DNA of 64,000 bases from Streptomyces sp. NBC_01142. GTDB taxonomy: Bacteria; Actinomycetota; Actinomycetes; Streptomycetales; Streptomycetaceae. The notes under the pieces are model-generated. The model searched no databases. It was not told the DNA's origin and was given only the letters and a program-made list of their open reading frames with translations. A program made the translations under genes and the position numbers. The stretch covers positions 806,001-870,000 of the forward strand of contig NZ_JAPEOR010000001.1 in assembly GCF_026341125.1 (NCBI RefSeq). Direction: 5' to 3'. Shown here piece by piece: positions 60,324 through 64,000 of the stretch. The first letter of the stretch is position 1; each line of letters begins with the position of its first letter.

Positions 60324-61001
60324 TCAGGAGGCCAGCTGCGCGGCCGTACGGTCCCAGTCCGCGGGCAGCTCCGGAACCTGCCACGACGGGTCCGGACGCC
60401 AGTGCTCCCAGCCGTCCGAGAACGGCGCCTCCCAGGCCCCGATCACCTCGACGGCCGCCAGTCCCGCCTCCCGCACCCGGCCGGCCTGCTCGGCGTCCAT
60501 CAGGCCGACCCGCTGCGCCTGGTCGAACTCGTCCTGGTCGAGCCAGCACCAACTCCGGTCCGGATGGACCGAGATGTCCAGGAAGTGGTCCACGGAGTCG
60601 ATGCCGCCGGACCACCGGATGTGCGGCTCCTCGAGGTTGACGTACCAGTTGCGGAACTGCCAGCCGGGCTCCCAGAACAGCCACACCGACCACGGCTGTC
60701 CGGGCCGTGCCAGCTTCAGCACTCCCGCGCCGAACCAGCGGTCCCGGACGATGGTGCGCGGGGCGGTGTAACGGGTGGCGAGGGGCTCCTGGTGCACGGG
60801 AGTGCCGTCGGCGAGCACGGGCTTGACGCATTCCGTGCCCGGTGCCATCCACACGGCGAGCAGTTCGTCGGTGTCCTGCACGACGGTGACGGGCCGGCAG
60901 ATGTGGACGCCCCGGCCGTTCGGGTCCGGGGCATGGCCGCGATAGCGCCAGAGGATGTGGTCCCCGGGCGACCAGCGTGGGATGCGTTCCGTACCTGTCA
61001 T
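60324..61001 (-). CDS. DUF402 protein, nucleotide-phosphatase-like
   Basis: 225 residues with the DUF402 beta-barrel: FGAGVLKLARPGQPWSVWLF, WEPGWQFRNWYVNLEEP and SVDHFLDISVHPDRSWCWLD DQDEFD-type acidic cluster. Some DUF402 proteins hydrolyse nucleoside tri- and diphosphates with a metal bound by these acids. Start ATG 61001. The next gene upstream on the same strand is fumarase, 58 bases away. Confidence 0.82.
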   Translation of the reverse strand: MTGTERIPRWSPGDHILWRYRGHAPDPNGRGVHICRPVTVVQDTDELLAVWMAPGTECVKPVLADGTPVHQEPLATRYTAPRTIVRDRWFGAGVLKLARPGQPWSVWLFWEPGWQFRNWYVNLEEPHIRWSGGIDSVDHFLDISVHPDRSWCWLDQDEFDQAQRVGLMDAEQAGRVREAGLAAVEVIGAWEAPFSDGWEHWRPDPSWQVPELPADWDRTAAQLAS

Positions 61002-61059
61002 GCGCAGATCTTAGGAGTACGTCCGGCGCCCCGCTGCGACGCAGGTCACGGACTCCGTG

Positions 61060-62454
61060 TCACGGATGCGTCATACGCAGCACGTCGAGCGCCTCGTCCA
61101 GCTGCTGAAGGGTCAGCGCTCCACGCTCCACATAGCCGGACTCGAGGACGACCTCGCGGATCGTCTTCCGCTCGGCGAGCGACTTCTTGGCGACCTTCGC
61201 CGCCTCCTCGTAGCCGATGTACTTGTTCAGCGGGGTGACGACGGACGGCGAGGACTCGGCGTACTCGCGGGCCCGTTCGACGTTCGCCGTGATGCCGTCG
61301 ACGGTGCGGTCCGCCAGCAGGCGCGCGGCATTGGCGAGAAGCCTCACCGACTCCAGCAGGTTTTTGGCCATCACCGGGAGCATGACGTTCAGCTCGAAGT
61401 TCCCCGCGGCGCCGGCCGTCGCGACCGTGACGTCGTTGCCGGTCACCTGGGCCGCCACCATCAGCACGGCCTCCGGGATCACCGGGTTGACCTTGCCGGG
61501 CATGATCGAGGAGCCGGGCTGCAGGTCGGGCAGGTTGATCTCGGCCAGACCCGTGCGCGGGCCCGAAGCCATCCAGCGCAGATCGTTGGAGATCTTGGTG
61601 AGCGAGACGGCGATCGTCCGCAGCTGACCCGAGGTCTCCACCAGGCCGTCGCGCGCGCCCTGCGCCTCGAAGTGGTCGCGGGCCTCGGTCAGCGGCAGCC
61701 CGGTCGCGCGGGCGACCTCGGCGATGACCGCCGCCGCGAAACCGGGCGGGGTGTTGATACCGGTGCCCACCGCCGTGCCGCCCAGAGGGAGTTCGGCGAG
61801 GCGGGGGAGGGAGGCCCGCAGCCGTTCGACGCCGTATCCGATCTGCGCGGCGTAGCCGCCGAACTCCTGGCCCAGCGTGACGGGCGTGGCGTCCATGAGA
61901 TGCGTACGGCCGGACTTGACGACGTCCGCGAACTCGGCGGACTTGCGCTCCAGGGACGCCGCGAGGTGCTCCAGCGCCGGAATTAGATCGCCCGTCACGG
62001 CCGCCGTCGCGGCGATGTGGATGGACGAGGGGAAGACGTCGTTGGACGACTGGGAGGCGTTCACATGGTCGTTGGGGTGCACCTCGCGGCCGAGTCGCTC
62101 GGCGGCCAGGGTGGCGATGACCTCATTGGTGTTCATGTTCGAGGAGGTGCCGGAGCCGGTCTGGAAGACGTCCACCGGGAAGTGCTCGTCCCAGCGGCCC
62201 TCGGCGACCTCGGCGGCCGCGTCGGCGATGGCGACCGCGATGTCCTTGTCGAGTACGCCCAGTTCGGCGTTGACCCGGGCAGCGGCGGCCTTGATCCGGG
62301 CCAGGGCCTCGATATGAGCCCGCTCCAGCCGCTGGCCGGAAAGGGGAAAGTTCTCCACGGCCCGCTGGGTCTGGGCCCGCCACTTGGCGTGCGCGGGAAC
62401 CCGCACCTCACCCATGGAGTCGTGCTCGGTCCTGTACTCGCTCGAGTCCGTCAT
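61060..62454 (-). CDS. fumC: Class II fumarase
   Basis: 464 residues. The signature [11 protein letters not shown] holds the catalytic Ser loop; [15 protein letters not shown] and [15 protein letters not shown] are substrate-binding segments, and [16 protein letters not shown] carries the conserved His. Interconverts fumarate and L-malate in the TCA cycle, without an iron-sulphur cluster. ATG 62454 is chosen for GGGAGG upstream; the open frame beyond it is not fumarase. Confidence 0.96.
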   Translation of the reverse strand: MTDSSEYRTEHDSMGEVRVPAHAKWRAQTQRAVENFPLSGQRLERAHIEALARIKAAAARVNAELGVLDKDIAVAIADAAAEVAEGRWDEHFPVDVFQTGSGTSSNMNTNEVIATLAAERLGREVHPNDHVNASQSSNDVFPSSIHIAATAAVTGDLIPALEHLAASLERKSAEFADVVKSGRTHLMDATPVTLGQEFGGYAAQIGYGVERLRASLPRLAELPLGGTAVGTGINTPPGFAAAVIAEVARATGLPLTEARDHFEAQGARDGLVETSGQLRTIAVSLTKISNDLRWMASGPRTGLAEINLPDLQPGSSIMPGKVNPVIPEAVLMVAAQVTGNDVTVATAGAAGNFELNVMLPVMAKNLLESVRLLANAARLLADRTVDGITANVERAREYAESSPSVVTPLNKYIGYEEAAKVAKKSLAERKTIREVVLESGYVERGALTLQQLDEALDVLRMTHP

Positions 62455-62647
62455 CGCTGCCGTACCTCCCGCTGTTGTGCCTGGTCGGGGGTGCCCCCGA
62501 ACCCCCGCTGCGTCCGTCCGGGCGGTGCCCCCGGCACCCCGGCTCCCCGACCTCTCAAAAAAGATGAGCAGTTGTCTTGTTCTGTCTATTCCCAAGTGGG
62601 ATACCCGCCAGTAAATACCCCTGGTAACCACAAACAGGGGAGGCGCA

Positions 62648-64000
62648 GTGAGCTTAATGAGGGGCACCAGACGCAGACTTCGCTGTACGGTCGCGGCCGC
62701 CGCCGCACTGGCGGCGGGACTTGGCGGGATGGCCGGAACGAGCACGAGCGCCCATGCCGACGAGAGCCGCACCGCCGCCGCATCCGCCGCATCCGTCCCG
62801 CTCCCGCCCGCACTGGAGTCGATCCGCGCCGCCGAGGCCGTCAAGCTCTACGGCAGCCCCGCCGAGCGCCCGCTCGCCGACCGCAAGGCCGGCCTGATCT
62901 CGCTGGGCGACAGCGAGATCTCCGGTGAGGGCGTCGGCACCTACGAACCGGGTACGAGCGGACCCGACAACTGGTGTCACCGCTCGCCCGACGCCGCGAT
63001 CCACCGTACGGGCATCGCCGCGGACGTCACGTACAACGTCTCCTGCTCGGGCGCGTCCAGCGGAAACATCAGGATCGGCGGCTCGAAGCAGCACGCCGAC
63101 GAGCTCGTGCAGAGCGAGAACCTCGCCATCAAGGCCCGCAACACCCGCATCAAGATGGTGCTGCTGGTGGCCGGCGCCAATGACGATCTGCAGTTCGGTC
63201 CGGTGATGACCGACTGTGTGGTCCGCTATGTGACCTTCCAGGGGCCGTGCGAGCCCAAGTACGCCCCCGGCTGGCAGGCCCGCGTCGACGGTCTGGTCCC
63301 CAAGGTCGAGCAGACCGTACGTGATCTGCGTACCGTGATGCGCGACGCCGGGTACACCGAGGGCGACTACAAGCTGGTCGTGATGGGCTACCCGAGCCCC
63401 ATCGGCTCGGACTTCCGTGACAACCCGAACTTCCCCGGCAAGCTGATCTGCGGCGGGATGGGCTACGACTCCGACACCGTGTGGGGCCGCAACACCGCCG
63501 TTCCCGCCTTCGAGCGCGGCATGCGCAAGGTCGCCCGGTCCACCGGCGCGGTCTACCTCGACAACTCACGCCTCTTCCACGGCCATGAGGTCTGCATGGA
63601 GGACACCTGGGCGCGCGGGCTGTACATCGACCTCTCCCACCCCTTCCCGCCGGACTCCAATTCGGTCCGTCAGTCCTTCCACCCCAATGCCCGCGGCCAT
63701 GCCGCCTTCGCCTCCTGCCTCACGCAGCTCTACAACTCCGGCCTGAACGAGGCCAGTTGCGCCGATGTGGCCTCCAGCGGAAAGCCCGTGCTCTTCCCCG
63801 GGGCGTGGGACGACGCGTACAAGCCACTGAAGAACGAAGCCACCGGTACGTGCGCAGACGTCACGGGGGCAGTCAGCCGCAACGGGACGGAGGTCGTCGG
63901 CTGGGACTGCCACGGCGGCCGCAACCAGGGCTGGTGGTACGACTCCGCCCGCAAGTCGCTGCACACCGAGCTGACGCAGGACCGGTGCGTGGACATCCCC
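62648..64000 (+). CDS. Secreted SGNH hydrolase with lectin domain, 3' end cut; TTA codon
   Basis: At least 451 residues, running off the window. A signal peptide (about 1-40) is followed by an SGNH/GDSL domain: block [15 protein letters not shown] with the nucleophile Ser, the Gly/Asn blocks with VAGANDD, and block [13 protein letters not shown] with the catalytic His. From about residue 395 a ricin-type beta-trefoil begins ([27 protein letters not shown]). Probably an extracellular esterase bound to polysaccharide. GTG 62648 lies 4 bases after GGGGAGG; its third codon is TTA, read by the bldA tRNA. A start at ATG 62657 would avoid the TTA but has poorer spacing. Confidence 0.88.
   Translation, partial: MSLMRGTRRRLRCTVAAAAALAAGLGGMAGTSTSAHADESRTAAASAASVPLPPALESIRAAEAVKLYGSPAERPLADRKAGLISLGDSEISGEGVGTYEPGTSGPDNWCHRSPDAAIHRTGIAADVTYNVSCSGASSGNIRIGGSKQHADELVQSENLAIKARNTRIKMVLLVAGANDDLQFGPVMTDCVVRYVTFQGPCEPKYAPGWQARVDGLVPKVEQTVRDLRTVMRDAGYTEGDYKLVVMGYPSPIGSDFRDNPNFPGKLICGGMGYDSDTVWGRNTAVPAFERGMRKVARSTGAVYLDNSRLFHGHEVCMEDTWARGLYIDLSHPFPPDSNSVRQSFHPNARGHAAFASCLTQLYNSGLNEASCADVASSGKPVLFPGAWDDAYKPLKNEATGTCADVTGAVSRNGTEVVGWDCHGGRNQGWWYDSARKSLHTELTQDRCVDIP

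Overview
The window is high-GC DNA with GTG starts, AGGAGG-type ribosome sites, ATGA/GTGA gene overlaps and long GC-rich hairpin terminators. A tyrosinase, a GH18 chitinase with a DasR-type operator, a TTA leucine codon at the start of one secreted hydrolase and many secreted enzymes point to a Streptomyces chromosome. Both ends are cut inside genes: a tyrosinase lacks its N-terminus on the left and an SGNH hydrolase/lectin lacks its C-terminus on the right. I saw no tRNA, rRNA or CRISPR array.

Layout. 0-2.5 kb: tyrosinase, secreted trypsin-like protease, AlkB-like dioxygenase. 2.5-9.8 kb: a catabolic module (N-acyl-D-amino-acid deacylase and a D-serine/D-threonine-type PLP enzyme on the minus strand; sugar-acid kinase, IclR regulator, RidA and GntP permease on the plus strand) with a perfect 8-5-8 inverted repeat between the arms. 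9.9-15 kb: secreted M14 carboxypeptidase, a relic of a Ser/Thr kinase gene, an atypical Nramp transporter, and a chitinase with a dre site. 15.3-35 kb: a Tad (type IVb) pilus locus: cpaB, tadZ, two tadE, tadA, tadB, tadC, a NarL-type two-component system, a small Flp-like pilin, TadG-like, lipoprotein and OmpA genes, and a further secreted protein. After these comes the most unusual gene here, a pilin-signal/HINT/nuclease toxin with an overlapping candidate immunity gene, and then a lipoprotein, DUF192 and the prepilin peptidase. 35-47 kb: cupin, winged-helix, HxlR and aldo/keto reductase genes, uppS, PhoH-PIN, a lytic transglycosylase with a structured leader, an AI-2E exporter, and the ahpC-ahpD/oxyR peroxide block. 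47-54.5 kb: a PadR-regulated ABC exporter, an SPFH/ribbon-helix-helix pair and a class A penicillin-binding protein. 54.6-57.9 kb: a catalase gene split by an IS200/IS605 element. 58-64 kb: SpoIIE-type phosphatase, DUF402, fumarase, SGNH hydrolase.

How parts may work together. The candidate new system is in the pilus region. The toxin starts with the same class III prepilin signal as the neighbouring Flp-like pilin, so it could be processed by the prepilin peptidase 3 kb away and displayed or exported by the Tad machine. Four promoters in the region (pilin, toxin, lipoprotein, prepilin peptidase) carry the same 16-bp 7-2-7 inverted repeat about 31 bp upstream of a -10-like hexamer. That is the half-site layout bound by NarL/FixJ response regulators, and such a regulator with its kinase is encoded inside the locus. 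The toxin and peptidase genes also look leaderless with identical operator-to-start spacing. All of this is read from sequence and family knowledge and has not been tested.

The split catalase is the second notable point. Removing the IS element exactly restores a 487-codon reading frame, the Y1 transposase is intact, and the TnpB nuclease gene carries a frameshift.
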